From positions 4,836,001-4,900,000 of the forward strand of contig NZ_BLZR01000001.1 in the NCBI RefSeq assembly GCF_014193895.1: a DNA stretch of 64,000 nt, in the 5' to 3' direction. Positions 16,279-25,289 of this stretch are shown here, piece by piece; the stretch's first letter is position 1; every line of letters begins with the position of its first letter. The notes under the pieces were generated by a model. That model was given only the letters and a program-made list of their open reading frames with translations, made no database searches and was not told where the DNA came from. Made by a program: the position numbers and the translations under genes. The stretch is from Clostridium fungisolvens (GTDB lineage: Bacteria; Bacillota; Clostridia; Clostridiales; Clostridiaceae).

Positions 16279-16758
16279 TTACTTGTGGTACGGTTCACCC
16301 TTCATTATCCTATAAGCTCTATATACCTGCTCTAGTAGCATAACTCTAAATAATTGATGAGGAAAAGTCATCTTAGAAAAACAAAGCTTGTAATTGGCTC
16401 TTTGTATAACTTCCTTTGATAAGCCTAGTGATCCTCCTATCACAAAGCATAACTGACTTTCACCTTTAACTCCTAAGTCACCTATAAGAGTTGAAAATTC
16501 TTCTGATGCTATCATATTACCCTTCAAATCTAAAGCCACAACATACATTGTATCCTTTATTGATTTTAGTATAAGCTGCCCTTCCTTTTCCTTTATTTGA
16601 AGCTCTTCTTTTTCCGATGCATTATCTGGAGTCTTCTCATCAGGAAGTTCTATGATATCAAGCTTACAATATCTTTTTAATCTCTTTGAATATTCATCTA
16701 TAGCATCTTTTAAGTATTTTTCTTTTATTTTACCTACTGTTATTAAGGTTATGTTCAT
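16279..16758 (-). CDS. rlmH: 23S rRNA (pseudouridine1915-N3)-methyltransferase RlmH
   Basis: A 159-residue SPOUT methyltransferase that methylates pseudouridine 1915 in helix 69 of 23S rRNA. The N-terminus (MNITLITVGKIKEKYL), the FVIGGSLGLS glycine loop and the C-terminal MTFPHQLFRVMLLEQVYRAY knot region with a final HK are family hallmarks, and the length is standard. AGGAGA precedes the start. It lies in the same neighbourhood as yycJ and the CxxH/CxxC protein, an arrangement also seen in Bacillus. Confidence 0.97.
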   Translation of the reverse strand: MNITLITVGKIKEKYLKDAIDEYSKRLKRYCKLDIIELPDEKTPDNASEKEELQIKEKEGQLILKSIKDTMYVVALDLKGNMIASEEFSTLIGDLGVKGESQLCFVIGGSLGLSKEVIQRANYKLCFSKMTFPHQLFRVMLLEQVYRAYRIMKGEPYHK

Positions 16759-16916
16759 AAATCTATATCTCCTAATCTACTTTTATCGCTTAGTTAATAA
16801 ATCCATACTTAATATTATTTCTTATTCATTATATATTTACTAAGCAAAAGAGTAAACAAACCATTTCATAGTAAAATGTGTTTTTTGAATGGATCTCACC
16901 ATACTTCCTATACACT

Positions 16917-16960
16917 AAAAGGATCTTTAACATACTGTTCAGCTATTAAAGATCCTTTTA
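16917..16960 (-). terminator. Terminator downstream of the LUD gene
   Basis: Near-perfect inverted repeat AAAAGGATCTTTAA / TTAAAGATCCTTTT with a ~16-nt loop. Confidence 0.9.
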
Positions 16961-17029
16961 TTATAAGTTATGCTTAAAAACATTATTGAAATTAAGTGGT
17001 TATGCCGGAGATGCTATATGAGAGGGCTA

Positions 17030-17671
17030 TTAAAAGCCTAAGCTCTCATTCAGTATTAATACGTGCATTCTTGTACTATCACCTTGTCTTTTTATCACAG
17101 TGTATTCATTGCATATTCTATCATTGCTGCTGCAATTCATGCAGTAACCAACCTTAGCACAAGGAGTATTCCTATTAAGCCTTTTTGCATTTATAGGCGC
17201 TGATACTCTCTTATTTCTCTCTACAGCTTCTTCAATATTCTTAACAATCTTATTTACTCCACACACAACTATAACTTTATCTGGGCCAAAAAGCATAGCT
17301 GCTATTCTGTTTCCTCCACCATCTACATTAAATAGTTCTCCAGCTTCAGTTAAAGCATTAGTACTTGTTAAAAAGGCATCTGCACTAAAGGTTTTTCTAT
17401 GAACTTCCTTCATTTCTTCCTTTGTTATACCTTTAATTGCTCTATCTAGAAAGTTGTATCTTCCACTTCTAAGATGATCAAGTAATCCTGTCTCAGTAAG
17501 GGTTGCAGAACCTCCACAGCTAACAGTTTCACCTTCTGAAACCAAATCGCAAACCTTTTCCAGAAGCTCTTCTCTGCTCTTTATATAATATCCATTGATA
17601 TTATTCTTGTTTAAAGCTTCAATAGTTCTTTCTATCTTTTTTTCATTTGACCAACACACATTTAAATCCAT
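17030..17671 (-). CDS. LUD-domain protein (lactate utilization LutC/YkgG-like)
   Basis: A 213-residue protein of the LUD superfamily (formerly DUF162). The SCGGSATLTETGLLDHLRSGRY region and the ADAFLTSTNALTEAGELFNVDGGGNRIAAM stretch are the family core. The C-terminus carries C-x6-C-x2-C and a later Cys (CAKVGYCMNCSS ... ICN), perhaps a metal or Fe-S site. Relatives take part in lactate oxidation, but clostridial single-gene versions have no established function. GGGGGTG lies about 7 bases before the ATG at 17671; the in-frame TTG five codons upstream lies inside that site. It is flanked by terminators and so monocistronic. Confidence 0.85.
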   Translation of the reverse strand: MDLNVCWSNEKKIERTIEALNKNNINGYYIKSREELLEKVCDLVSEGETVSCGGSATLTETGLLDHLRSGRYNFLDRAIKGITKEEMKEVHRKTFSADAFLTSTNALTEAGELFNVDGGGNRIAAMLFGPDKVIVVCGVNKIVKNIEEAVERNKRVSAPINAKRLNRNTPCAKVGYCMNCSSNDRICNEYTVIKRQGDSTRMHVLILNESLGF

Positions 17672-17855
17672 AGCAAACACCCCCAAATATTATAATTACG
17701 TTTAATCTAAAATAATTATATCATAAGTTTATGCTATTCAATGGGGCATACAGGCATTAAATTCATCATTACACCCAAGTTTTGACTTGCAGTTATAAAT
17801 GCTATAGGAGAATAAAAAAAACACCGAACTGACCTTCTTCATACAGAAAAAAAAA

Positions 17856-17886
17856 TTTAGCATCGATTAATATAATCGATGCTAAA
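17856..17886 (-). terminator. Terminator of the chemoreceptor gene
   Basis: Perfect 14-bp inverted repeat TTTAGCATCGATTA / TAATCGATGCTAAA followed on the minus strand by nine T residues. Confidence 0.95.
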
Positions 17887-17902
17887 CTCTATTATTATAT
17901 AA

Positions 17903-19903
17903 TTATTCTAATTTAAACTTATCTATCTTTTCTTCTAATGTAACTGATATTTCTTTAAGCACTTCTGCATTCTGATTAAATTCATCCATTGTAGCAGATA
18001 TTTCTTCTGTAGATGCAGAAACCTCTTCTGTACTTGCTGCTGTTTCTTCAGATATTGCTGACATACTCTGCATGTTTTCCATTATCTGATCCTTGCTCTT
18101 GTCTACTACATCTATAGATGCTTTAACACTGTTTATAGACTCAGACAATAGGCCCATGAATTCAGATATAGTTTGAAGATTATTTTTAGTCTGTTCAACC
18201 GCTTCTGATTGACTGCTAATTGCCGTTTTTGTATTTTCCATTGCATTAAGTGCATTTCTTGATTTTGAATCTACTAGATCTATTATTGAACCAATTTCCT
18301 TAGTTGATTCTGTTACTTGTTCAGCAAGTTTTCTTATTTCATCAGCGACTACTGCAAATCCTCTTCCTGCCTCACCTGCTCTAGCTGCTTCAATCGCTGC
18401 ATTTAAAGCAAGTAAGTTAGTTTGTTCTGCTATCTCATTTATGATATTAGTGAAAGATTTGATAGTTCCTACTGAACTTGTCATATCATTTACTGCTTCT
18501 TCAATGTTTTGCGATGACTTGTTTGTTTCTACGGATTTTTCACTAAGCACATCCATAGTGGTTATTCCATCATTAGTCATATCTTGAGTTACCATTGCTA
18601 AGCTCGTCATGTTCTCTATTTGGTCATAAGCAACCTTAAGTTCACTTATAAGCTGTTGAAGCTCATAAACTCCCTCTTCAATATCTTTAGCTTGCTCTGA
18701 GCTACCGGCAGCAACCTGATCTACAGTTTTTGCTACATCACCAATTGCAGTGGTTACATCTTCACTCATTGTTGCTATTGTTACAGCTGTATTTTCCATT
18801 GTTAAAGATGATTCTTTTACTCCTGATATTAATGTATTCATACCAGTTGTCATCTCATTAAAGCTATCTGCTAATTGGCTAAACTCATCCTTAGTGTTTA
18901 TAACAACCTTATGTGTTAAATCACCGTTTGCCGCTTTATTTAATCCTAATCTTATCTTATTTATATTTCTTGCTATATATGTACTGATTCCATATGCAAC
19001 AGCTATATTAATTACTAAAGTTATTAACATATCCATTATAGAAGTATTTATTAAAACTTTAGTGTCTTTAGTAAGCTCACTTTCGTTCATAGATGCGAAT
19101 ATAATCCATCCAGTTACTTTATTCTTATCATAGCTTACATATTTTTTAGCTCCATTAAATGTATAGTCTTCAAATCCATTCTGATTTTTTTCAACATTAC
19201 TCCAGAAGCTTTGTTTCTTAGCTTCATCAGTTCCAACTAAACTTGCAGTAGGATGAGAAATTAACACCCCTTGATTGTCAGATATGTAAACATAACCTTC
19301 TTCTCCTACCTTTACATTTGAAAAAGTTTTAGCTAGGTTTTCTAAACTTAAATCTATAGATACTACCCCTATAACTTGTCCATCTTTTTCAATTGTTTTT
19401 GATAGAGAAATAACTAACTTACCTGTAGCTGCATCCTTATAAGGAGAACTAAAGGAAACTTTTCCTTTATTCTTTATAGCATCTGTATACCAAGGTCTTG
19501 CAGTAGGATCATACCCACTAGGCATAGTAGTTTGCGGATATATAGTCATCTTTTTATTAGCCAAGCCTACATAATCATTTATTATATCCGGATTCTTGTC
19601 CTTAAATCCCTTAAGTATGTTTAATACAGTAGCATCATCATCACTTTTTATATCATCCAATTCAGACATAGTATCTATAGAACTAGAAAATATTGAAAAG
19701 TAATTATCAATTATCTTGTTGGTTAAATCAATTTCTTGGGTAGTAGTCACTTTCAACTTACTATATAACGTACTTTTCGACTGATAGTTTGCTATTAAAG
19801 CGAACGCTAATAGCGGGATCTGACATATTAAAATAAAAAATATTATTAATCTTACTCTTATACTTCTAAATCCTAAACTATTCTTTTGCTTTTCCTTATT
19901 CAT
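17903..19903 (-). CDS. Methyl-accepting chemotaxis protein with dCACHE-type sensor
   Basis: A 666-residue transmembrane chemoreceptor. A first membrane helix lies at about 20-40, followed by an extracytoplasmic Cache domain with ARPWYTDA and VSIDLSLENL motifs, a second helix near 295-315, a HAMP domain (~320-375) and a long cytoplasmic signalling coiled coil. The hairpin tip reads EIAEQTNLLALNAAIEAAR followed by GRGFAVVADEIRKLA, the CheA/CheW contact. The ligand is probably a small organic molecule such as an amino acid, inferred from the Cache class. The ATG at 19903 follows AGGAGGAAGG; an in-frame start nine codons upstream lacks a good site. It is monocistronic with its own terminator. Confidence 0.95.
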   Translation of the reverse strand: MNKEKQKNSLGFRSIRVRLIIFFILICQIPLLAFALIANYQSKSTLYSKLKVTTTQEIDLTNKIIDNYFSIFSSSIDTMSELDDIKSDDDATVLNILKGFKDKNPDIINDYVGLANKKMTIYPQTTMPSGYDPTARPWYTDAIKNKGKVSFSSPYKDAATGKLVISLSKTIEKDGQVIGVVSIDLSLENLAKTFSNVKVGEEGYVYISDNQGVLISHPTASLVGTDEAKKQSFWSNVEKNQNGFEDYTFNGAKKYVSYDKNKVTGWIIFASMNESELTKDTKVLINTSIMDMLITLVINIAVAYGISTYIARNINKIRLGLNKAANGDLTHKVVINTKDEFSQLADSFNEMTTGMNTLISGVKESSLTMENTAVTIATMSEDVTTAIGDVAKTVDQVAAGSSEQAKDIEEGVYELQQLISELKVAYDQIENMTSLAMVTQDMTNDGITTMDVLSEKSVETNKSSQNIEEAVNDMTSSVGTIKSFTNIINEIAEQTNLLALNAAIEAARAGEAGRGFAVVADEIRKLAEQVTESTKEIGSIIDLVDSKSRNALNAMENTKTAISSQSEAVEQTKNNLQTISEFMGLLSESINSVKASIDVVDKSKDQIMENMQSMSAISEETAASTEEVSASTEEISATMDEFNQNAEVLKEISVTLEEKIDKFKLE

Positions 19904-20041
19904 ATCCTTCCTCCTGACCATTATTTGCAAAATTAAAATAAAACTACAATATGTTTCATCTTTAATTATCGTTATTTTTGATAATTTATTAATACTTTCT
20001 TATTATTTTTATTACTATATCACTAATATAAAACATGGAAA

Positions 20042-20069
20042 AGGTTCAGTAGATGTATCTACCGAACCT
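20042..20069 (-). terminator. Terminator of the SEC-C gene
   Basis: AGGTTCAGTAGAT / ATCTACCGAACCT stem (one mismatch), followed on the minus strand by TTTTCC. Confidence 0.85.
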
Positions 20070-20100
20070 CTTTTATCAATACCTAGTTTAAAACTAGTAT

Positions 20101-20604
20101 CTATTCACCTTTGCCACAGCATTTTTTATATTTCTTTCCACTTCCACATGGACATGGATCATTTCTACCAATCTTGTTTTCATTTCTTGCTATTTTTGAT
20201 TCTCTATACTGAACAGCTATCTCTTTTCTCTTCTCTACTGAGAATATTCCATCCCATTGAGGAAGATCGTAAAGATAGTCAGCTTTAGCGTCTAACATAT
20301 TAAAATATAGTTGTTCAAAATCTATATCGAACACTAATTCTTGATCAGCAGCTATATTTTCAAGATCATAAGGATTTTTAAGACTCTCGTTTATACCATC
20401 AACGAATCCCATTACAAATTCTGATGTTGTGTTATAATCTTTTGCTAACTTTTCAATTGTAGCTTTCTTTACTGTATTGTGACTACCAAGCAGTTCAGTG
20501 TATATTCTTCTTTCTATATCACTATATTCTGACCAAAAAGCTGCTTCCCCCTTAGTCTTAACATAATCTACAACCATATCTGTCCATTGACTATATAAAC
20601 TCAT
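20101..20604 (-). CDS. SEC-C metal-binding domain protein
   Basis: A 167-residue protein whose last ~22 residues are a SEC-C zinc motif (NDPCPCGSGKKYKKCCGKG, CxC-x8-CC) like the tail of SecA. The remaining ~145 residues are helical and unassigned. SEC-C modules bind zinc and can contact SecB or ribosomes; in stand-alone proteins the role is unknown. AAGGAGA precedes the start. It lies between a chemoreceptor and the CxxH/CxxC - yycJ - murA group. Confidence 0.85.
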   Translation of the reverse strand: MSLYSQWTDMVVDYVKTKGEAAFWSEYSDIERRIYTELLGSHNTVKKATIEKLAKDYNTTSEFVMGFVDGINESLKNPYDLENIAADQELVFDIDFEQLYFNMLDAKADYLYDLPQWDGIFSVEKRKEIAVQYRESKIARNENKIGRNDPCPCGSGKKYKKCCGKGE

Positions 20605-20686
20605 TATATTATCTCCTTCTTAATAGTATTCTATTGAAATTATACTAATTACTTTTATGTTTTTCAAGATTATAATTTATAATTTC

Positions 20687-20851
20687 CTATTTTTCCCCAC
20701 TAATCTTATATACAGCCTTAGAATTGCAGTAATCGCAGTTTCCTGTATCAGTATTTTCTAGAGTAGGAAATTTCTCGAATTGATCTATGTACTCATCTAT
20801 TGCCACATCTACATGGTCTTCACAGCTTAGCTTTTCAATATAATCGCTCAT
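20687..20851 (-). CDS. CxxH/CxxC small metal-binding protein (BA_5709 family)
   Basis: A 54-residue protein: MSDYIEKLSCEDHVDVAIDE, then YIDQFEKFPTLENTDTG, then a CDYC pair. C10 and H13 form the CxxH and C39/C42 the CxxC expected to bind one metal ion. It matches the CxxH/CxxC family found beside yycJ and rlmH in Bacillus; here yycJ is the adjacent upstream gene (25 bp). GAAGGGTATG lies before the ATG. The function is unknown; the conserved link with yycJ suggests a shared process. Confidence 0.85.
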   Translation of the reverse strand: MSDYIEKLSCEDHVDVAIDEYIDQFEKFPTLENTDTGNCDYCNSKAVYKISGEK

Positions 20852-20876
20852 TATATCATACCCTTCCTATGTTAAG

Positions 20877-21671
20877 TTATTTAAGCTCGATATAACTACT
20901 TGGTTTGTGCCTATCTGCTAAAGTTAGATAAACATCCTTACCATCTTTTATATTGTTATCATTCAATACATTTAATACTGTTTGGAACGCTAAATCTGGA
21001 TGATTATTAGTATTACTTAAATGTCCTAATATTATCTTCTTAGGCTCATCTCCTCTAAGTATATCTACAATTGCTTTACCACAATCTTCATTTGAGAGAT
21101 GCCCTATCTCACTTAGTATCCTTCTTTTTAAAGGATATGGATACGGTCCATATTTAAGCATCTGTATGTCATGATTACTTTCTAGAAGTATAACCTCAGA
21201 GTCTTTAATATTTTCCTTTATTTCTTCGGTGAATGTACCAAAGTCTGTTGCAACACTCACTGATCTTCCTTTAGATCTTATAGTATACCCCATAGGACCT
21301 GCAGCATCATGAGGTATATTAAAACACTTAATTTCTAAGTCTTTTACTTCAATTGTACTTCGTTTATCTATAATTCTTATATTCTCTTCTTTTATTTTGC
21401 CTACTTGATTCTCCATGGCATTCCAAGTAGCTTCATTTGCATATATAGGGATATTATACTTCCTAGATAAAACTCCTATACCTTTAATATGATCTGAATG
21501 CTCATGGGTTATAAATATTCCATCTATTTCGGAAGGATTCTGTCCTATTTCACTTAAAGCTGAATCAATTTTCTTCCCTGGCAGCCCAGCATCTATTAGT
21601 ACTTTTCCGCTATCTGAACGCACAAATATACTATTGCCACTACTACCACTGTATAATGAGCAAAATATCAT
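20877..21671 (-). CDS. yycJ: Metallo-beta-lactamase-fold hydrolase YycJ (WalJ)
   Basis: A 264-residue MBL-fold protein. The metal motif THEHSDHIKG (HxHxDH) and a later ATDFGT aspartate and GHLSN histidine are present, along with the family-typical N-terminus CSLYSGSSGNS. YycJ proteins resemble DNA-acting MBL nucleases; in Gram-positive bacteria they have been linked to the WalRK regulon, cell division coordination and mismatch repair. No walRK genes are nearby here. GGGGGAAAAGG precedes the start. murA lies 25 bp upstream, so murA-yycJ-CxxH probably form an operon. Confidence 0.93.
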   Translation of the reverse strand: MIFCSLYSGSSGNSIFVRSDSGKVLIDAGLPGKKIDSALSEIGQNPSEIDGIFITHEHSDHIKGIGVLSRKYNIPIYANEATWNAMENQVGKIKEENIRIIDKRSTIEVKDLEIKCFNIPHDAAGPMGYTIRSKGRSVSVATDFGTFTEEIKENIKDSEVILLESNHDIQMLKYGPYPYPLKRRILSEIGHLSNEDCGKAIVDILRGDEPKKIILGHLSNTNNHPDLAFQTVLNVLNDNNIKDGKDVYLTLADRHKPSSYIELK

Positions 21672-21696
21672 GCCTTTTCCCCCATGATTCTATTTT

Positions 21697-22959
21697 TTAT
21701 TCCTCTTGTATCCTGTATATATCTGCACCTAATTCTCTAAACTTCGTTTCTATATGAGGATATCCTCTATCAATATGTTCAATACTACATATCTCAGTTT
21801 TTCCTTCTGCAACCAAACCTGCAATAACCATTGCTGCTCCAGCTCTAAGATCTGTAGCCTTTACAATTGCTCCAGTCAACTTACTTACGCCTTCTAAAAC
21901 AGCAACTCTACCTTCAACCTTTACAGATGCACCCATCTTCTTAAGTTCATCAAGGTGTTTTAACCTACTTTCCCATATTGTTTCTGTTATCATACTTCTA
22001 CCATCAGCTACACAAAGAAGTGTAGACATAGGCTGTTGAACGTCTGTTGGAAATCCAGGATATGGCGCAGTCTTTATACTAACCCCTCTTAATGGTTTAT
22101 CCACTGCAACTCTAATACTGTCATCGCCTTCTTCAATTATTGCACCCATCTCTAAAAGTTTCGCAGATATTGACTCAAGATGCTTTGGAATAACATTAGT
22201 TATTGTTACATCACCCTTAGTCGCAGCAGCAGCTATCATGAAAGTACCCGCTTCAATTTGATCAGGTATAACACTATAGTTATGTCCCTTCATGGACTCT
22301 ACTCCTCTTATTCTTATTATATCTGTTCCCGCACCTTTTACATCAGCACCCATTGAATTAAGGAAGTTTGCTACATCTACTACATGTGGCTCTTTTGCAA
22401 CATTCTCTAATACTGTTACACCTTCAGCCATTGTTGCTGCTATCATAACGTTAATAGTAGCACCTACACTTACAACATCAAAGAATATGTTAGCTCCAAC
22501 TAACCTATCTGCTTTGATATTTACAGCACCATGCTCTATGATCACCTCTGCACCCATAGCCTCGAAGCCCTTTATATGTTGATCTATAGGTCTAACCCCT
22601 ATAGGACATCCTCCTGGTAGATCTACCTTTGCTCTCTTAAATCTTGAAAGCATAGCTCCTATAAAATAGTAAGAAGCTCTCATAGCTCTAACATCTGCTG
22701 TACATGCTTCTACTGTATTAATATCTGATGAATCTATCTCTAAAGTATTATTATCTATCTTATTTACAGTACATCCTAAACCTTTAAGTATTCTCTCTAA
22801 GCAGTGAACATCTTCTATATCAGGTATATTGTCTATTATAGATTTTCCTTCACTTGCCAATATAGCTGCAGGTAATATAGCCACAGCCGCATTCTTTGCA
22901 CCAGCAATTTCTACTACTCCCCTAAGCTTGTAGCCTCCATTTATAACTAACCTTTCCAT
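21697..22959 (-). CDS. murA: UDP-N-acetylglucosamine 1-carboxyvinyltransferase MurA
   Basis: A 420-residue EPSP-synthase-fold enzyme catalysing the first committed step of peptidoglycan synthesis: transfer of enolpyruvate from PEP to UDP-GlcNAc in the cytoplasm. The catalytic/fosfomycin-target cysteine is C118 in PGGCPIGVRPID, so sensitivity to fosfomycin is expected. K22 in AGAKNA and the C-terminal DLRAGAAMVIAGL region are conserved, and the length is standard. Clostridia often have two paralogues; which one this is cannot be told from this window. It heads a probable operon with yycJ and the CxxH/CxxC protein. Confidence 0.97.
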   Translation of the reverse strand: MERLVINGGYKLRGVVEIAGAKNAAVAILPAAILASEGKSIIDNIPDIEDVHCLERILKGLGCTVNKIDNNTLEIDSSDINTVEACTADVRAMRASYYFIGAMLSRFKRAKVDLPGGCPIGVRPIDQHIKGFEAMGAEVIIEHGAVNIKADRLVGANIFFDVVSVGATINVMIAATMAEGVTVLENVAKEPHVVDVANFLNSMGADVKGAGTDIIRIRGVESMKGHNYSVIPDQIEAGTFMIAAAATKGDVTITNVIPKHLESISAKLLEMGAIIEEGDDSIRVAVDKPLRGVSIKTAPYPGFPTDVQQPMSTLLCVADGRSMITETIWESRLKHLDELKKMGASVKVEGRVAVLEGVSKLTGAIVKATDLRAGAAMVIAGLVAEGKTEICSIEHIDRGYPHIETKFRELGADIYRIQEE

Positions 22960-23314
22960 ACTAATTCACCCTTGCTCACTTATTTTATATATATAAATTC
23001 CCCTAATTAAAGAACAATTATCCAAATAATGCCTTACAATTTTCAACAAAATAATACACATAACATTGTTAAAAATCACTAAATAAAGCACTTGTCCATA
23101 GTTTCCATTATATCATAACGTAATAATAATTAAAGTGATTTTTTATCTTGATACCGTGGAAAAATGTACCTTTACGAATTTTTCAAATAAACTTCTATAT
23201 TTATGTAATAATTTTAATAAATATTCATTTATTTTACAAATAAAAAATCACTAATACATAATTTTATAATAAAAAAAGGCAATACCAAGTCGCATTGCCT
23301 TTTTTTATGATTTC
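22960..23314. other. 355-bp AT-rich gap between the DUF1540 gene and murA
   Basis: It holds the DUF1540 terminator (23271-23306) and presumably the murA promoter, which I cannot place. AAAAATCACT near 23071 pairs with AGTGATTTTT near 23135, a long-range inverted repeat of unknown meaning. Nothing else is recognisable. Confidence 0.4.
23271..23306 (-). terminator. Terminator of the DUF1540 gene
   Basis: AAAAAAAGGCAAT / ATTGCCTTTTTTT perfect stem with a 10-nt loop. Confidence 0.95.
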
Positions 23315-23479
23315 CTATCTTCCTTCTTCTTCGAAACTTCCACAATCTGTACATTCTACATCTTCAGCTTTTGGAGTATGTTTTACAACCATTATTTGAT
23401 CTAGGCTGCAAAAATTTTTATCCTTAGCATGATATTTGCACTCTGTAACTACACATCCTATGCTATCATTATGTTTCAT
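23315..23479 (-). CDS. DUF1540 domain small cysteine-rich protein
   Basis: A 54-residue protein with C9-x4-C14, C24 and C43-x2-C46: IGCVVTECKYH, FCSLDQIMV and ECTDCGSF. This is the pattern of DUF1540, a clostridial family of small, probably zinc- or disulfide-bearing proteins, some of which have been linked to sporulation or the spore coat. TAGGAGGATAAAG precedes the start. It is monocistronic with a strong terminator. The function is not established. Confidence 0.85.
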   Translation of the reverse strand: MKHNDSIGCVVTECKYHAKDKNFCSLDQIMVVKHTPKAEDVECTDCGSFEEEGR

Positions 23480-23641
23480 GGCTTTATCCTCCTAGATAAT
23501 ACTAAATTTAAATTTTTGCAAAATTACAATTTGCATATCTATTTTAAGTATTCACATATTTTTTTATACCTTGTAATATGTTATAATTTATAACAAAGTC
23601 TGTATATTATATAATGAGAATTGTATTGAAAGAGGTTAAAC

Positions 23642-24190
23642 ATGAGGTATTATTTAGTTGCGCTATTTGATGATGACTCCTATAAATCAATAGAACCTAT
23701 ACAAAAAAATCTTTCTAAAAAATATAGGTTATATAAAAACTTACCAACCTTACACATTACATTAGAAGTAATAGAAAATCCCAATTTAGATAAATTAGAT
23801 GAAGTAATTTCTAAGATAATTAAGCCTTACAAAAAATTTAAAGTTGAACTTAAAGATATTATTTGTTTTGGCGAACCTCATAAGTCTGTGAATTTAAAAG
23901 TAGAAAATAAAGGCTATATAAAAAGACTAGCGAGAAATATAAACGATACCTTAAAACTACATGGTTTTTCAGTAAGAGAAAATATAAGTGATTGGGATCT
24001 ACATGTTTCACTTGCAAATACTAACTTCGCTCAGAGAGAATGGAAGAAACAAGAGTATGAAATAGCTTGCAGTACTGCAAAAATAGAAGGTTTCTATAAT
24101 ATGGCTAAGATAAATCGGATAGAATTATGGAAGCCAGTGAACAACAAGAAAGACATGGTTATTAAAACTTATAACTTAAAAACTTATTAG
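23642..24190 (+). CDS. 2'-5' RNA ligase / 2H phosphoesterase family protein
   Basis: A 182-residue protein with the two HxT/S-x motifs of the 2H superfamily: HITL (H38, T40) and HVSL (H121, S123), spaced about 80 residues apart as expected for the two-lobed fold. Relatives act on 2',3'-cyclic or 2'-5' phosphodiester bonds in RNA or nucleotides; the substrate here is unknown. AGAGGT precedes the ATG. It is monocistronic, followed by a terminator at 24285-24318. Confidence 0.88.
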   Translation: MRYYLVALFDDDSYKSIEPIQKNLSKKYRLYKNLPTLHITLEVIENPNLDKLDEVISKIIKPYKKFKVELKDIICFGEPHKSVNLKVENKGYIKRLARNINDTLKLHGFSVRENISDWDLHVSLANTNFAQREWKKQEYEIACSTAKIEGFYNMAKINRIELWKPVNNKKDMVIKTYNLKTY

Positions 24191-24554
24191 TTATGCCTAA
24201 TCTAGTTTCTTGTACTGTTCAATGATATCGTTTCATAAAAATATTAAATTCAATATATTTATAAAACTCTAAAATCTAAGTTTTAAAAAGCTACATTGTA
24301 AACATTGTAGCTTTTTTTGATTATATATCTTATTATTTATAAAAACCTAAACTTTTGGAAAATATAACTTTATAATTTAAAATTAATATACTTGACCTAA
24401 TCTTAATAGTTTATGATTTATTAGTCTAATTTATATATTTTTTTAGAAAATAAAATATTTTTAAATTGTATTCGTTTACTGAACTTTTCATTTGTCAAAA
24501 GATTTTGTACAATATTATCGTGGCATTTGCCCGAGAAGATAGGGGGATATACAT
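24191..24554. other. 364-bp gap before the dUTPase gene
   Basis: Contains the terminator of the 2H gene (24285-24318), then AT-rich DNA with the dUTPase promoter, probably near 24450-24520. No other feature is seen. Confidence 0.5.
24285..24318 (+). terminator. Terminator of the 2H phosphoesterase gene
   Basis: AAAAAGCTACA / TGTAGCTTTTTTT with a 10-nt loop. Confidence 0.95.
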
Positions 24555-25031
24555 ATGAATCTTAATAAGTTTTTTACAAAACAAAAAGAACTAAATAAGA
24601 CATTACTCCTCGACCCAAATTTAAATGACTATAAACTTACTCAAAGAAAGTTTTTAGAACTTCAGATAAAGATAGGCGTATTAGCAGAAGAAACTAAATG
24701 TTATAAGTATTGGGTTGAAAAAGATGTAAAGTTAGTAAAATCTTCAGTGTTAGACAATTACATAAATTGTTTAAGCAGTATTCTAACAATTGGAATAGAT
24801 GAGAAATATGATGAAGTAGAAGAACTAGTAATTAAACCTAATGATTATTGTTTAAGCGACCAATTTTTAAACTTATTCATAGATGTTAATGACTTAATAA
24901 TCTCTCCGTCAAAAGACCACTATCAAACATTATTAGAAGATTATCTAAGTCTTGGAACAAGCCTTTGTTTCTCAGAAAAACAAATTGAAGAATTATTTAT
25001 AAATAATAGTTTACGTAAAGTAGCCCTTTAA
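24555..25031 (+). CDS. dUTP diphosphatase, all-alpha (dimeric) type
   Basis: A 158-residue all-helical protein of the dimeric dUTPase family (MazG-related). The region ELQIKIGVLAEETKCYKYWVEK carries the family's E-x2-K/E-x(n)-E metal-binding pattern, and VLDNYINCLSSILTIGIDE matches the second conserved helix with acidic residues. It hydrolyses dUTP to dUMP, keeping uracil out of DNA. The type is shared with phages but no phage genes are nearby. An AGGGGGATA site precedes the ATG. The stop codon lies inside the loop of the terminator hairpin. Confidence 0.8.
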   Translation: MNLNKFFTKQKELNKTLLLDPNLNDYKLTQRKFLELQIKIGVLAEETKCYKYWVEKDVKLVKSSVLDNYINCLSSILTIGIDEKYDEVEELVIKPNDYCLSDQFLNLFIDVNDLIISPSKDHYQTLLEDYLSLGTSLCFSEKQIEELFINNSLRKVAL

Positions 25032-25044
25032 GGGCTTTTTTTTT
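25022..25044 (+). terminator. Terminator overlapping the dUTPase stop codon
   Basis: AGCCCTT / AAGGGCT stem followed by T8. The TAA stop overlaps the loop and second arm, a very economical arrangement. Confidence 0.92.
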
Positions 25045-25087
25045 ATTCTTTAGGAAAATATATCTCAATTATATCTGTGGATAAAGA

Positions 25088-25178
25088 TGTACCACTTCGA
25101 TCCGAAATCTATTTTCAAAACTCCTCTGGGTTCTGAGAGGAGAATTTGAAAATATAGATTTTATTACGAAGTGGTACA
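25088..25178 (-). repeat. R1 palindromic element, copy B (inverted)
   Basis: 91 bp with perfect 11-bp ends TGTACCACTTC / GAAGTGGTACA. Aligned in reverse complement to copies A and C, the central stem is CTCCTCT / AGAGGAG instead of CTCTCAC / GTGAGAG, so both arms changed together and pairing is kept. It lies between the dUTPase terminator and the DMT-type gene. Confidence 0.9.
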
Positions 25179-25289
25179 TCCATAATTATGCGAACAGACT
25201 TAAGACATAGTATAAGTTAAAAAATAAAAAAGTAGTTTGCATATGTTCTATATTTTAATGGTTACAATAATTGCTGAGGTGATTTTTCT

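Noticed and set aside
17800..17855. Trace of an R2 left end (CTGACCTTCTTCA) after the LUD gene
   Set aside because: Only about 13 bases match; no middle or right blocks follow, so chance is likely.
18750..19133. 127-codon frame antisense to the chemoreceptor
   Set aside because: Hydrophobic shadow of a Ser/Thr/Asn-rich receptor; no start signal and no recognisable domain.
24555..25031. Prophage remnant suggested by phage-type dUTPase
   Set aside because: No other phage genes, integrase or attachment repeats occur nearby; this dUTPase type is also common in clostridial chromosomes.
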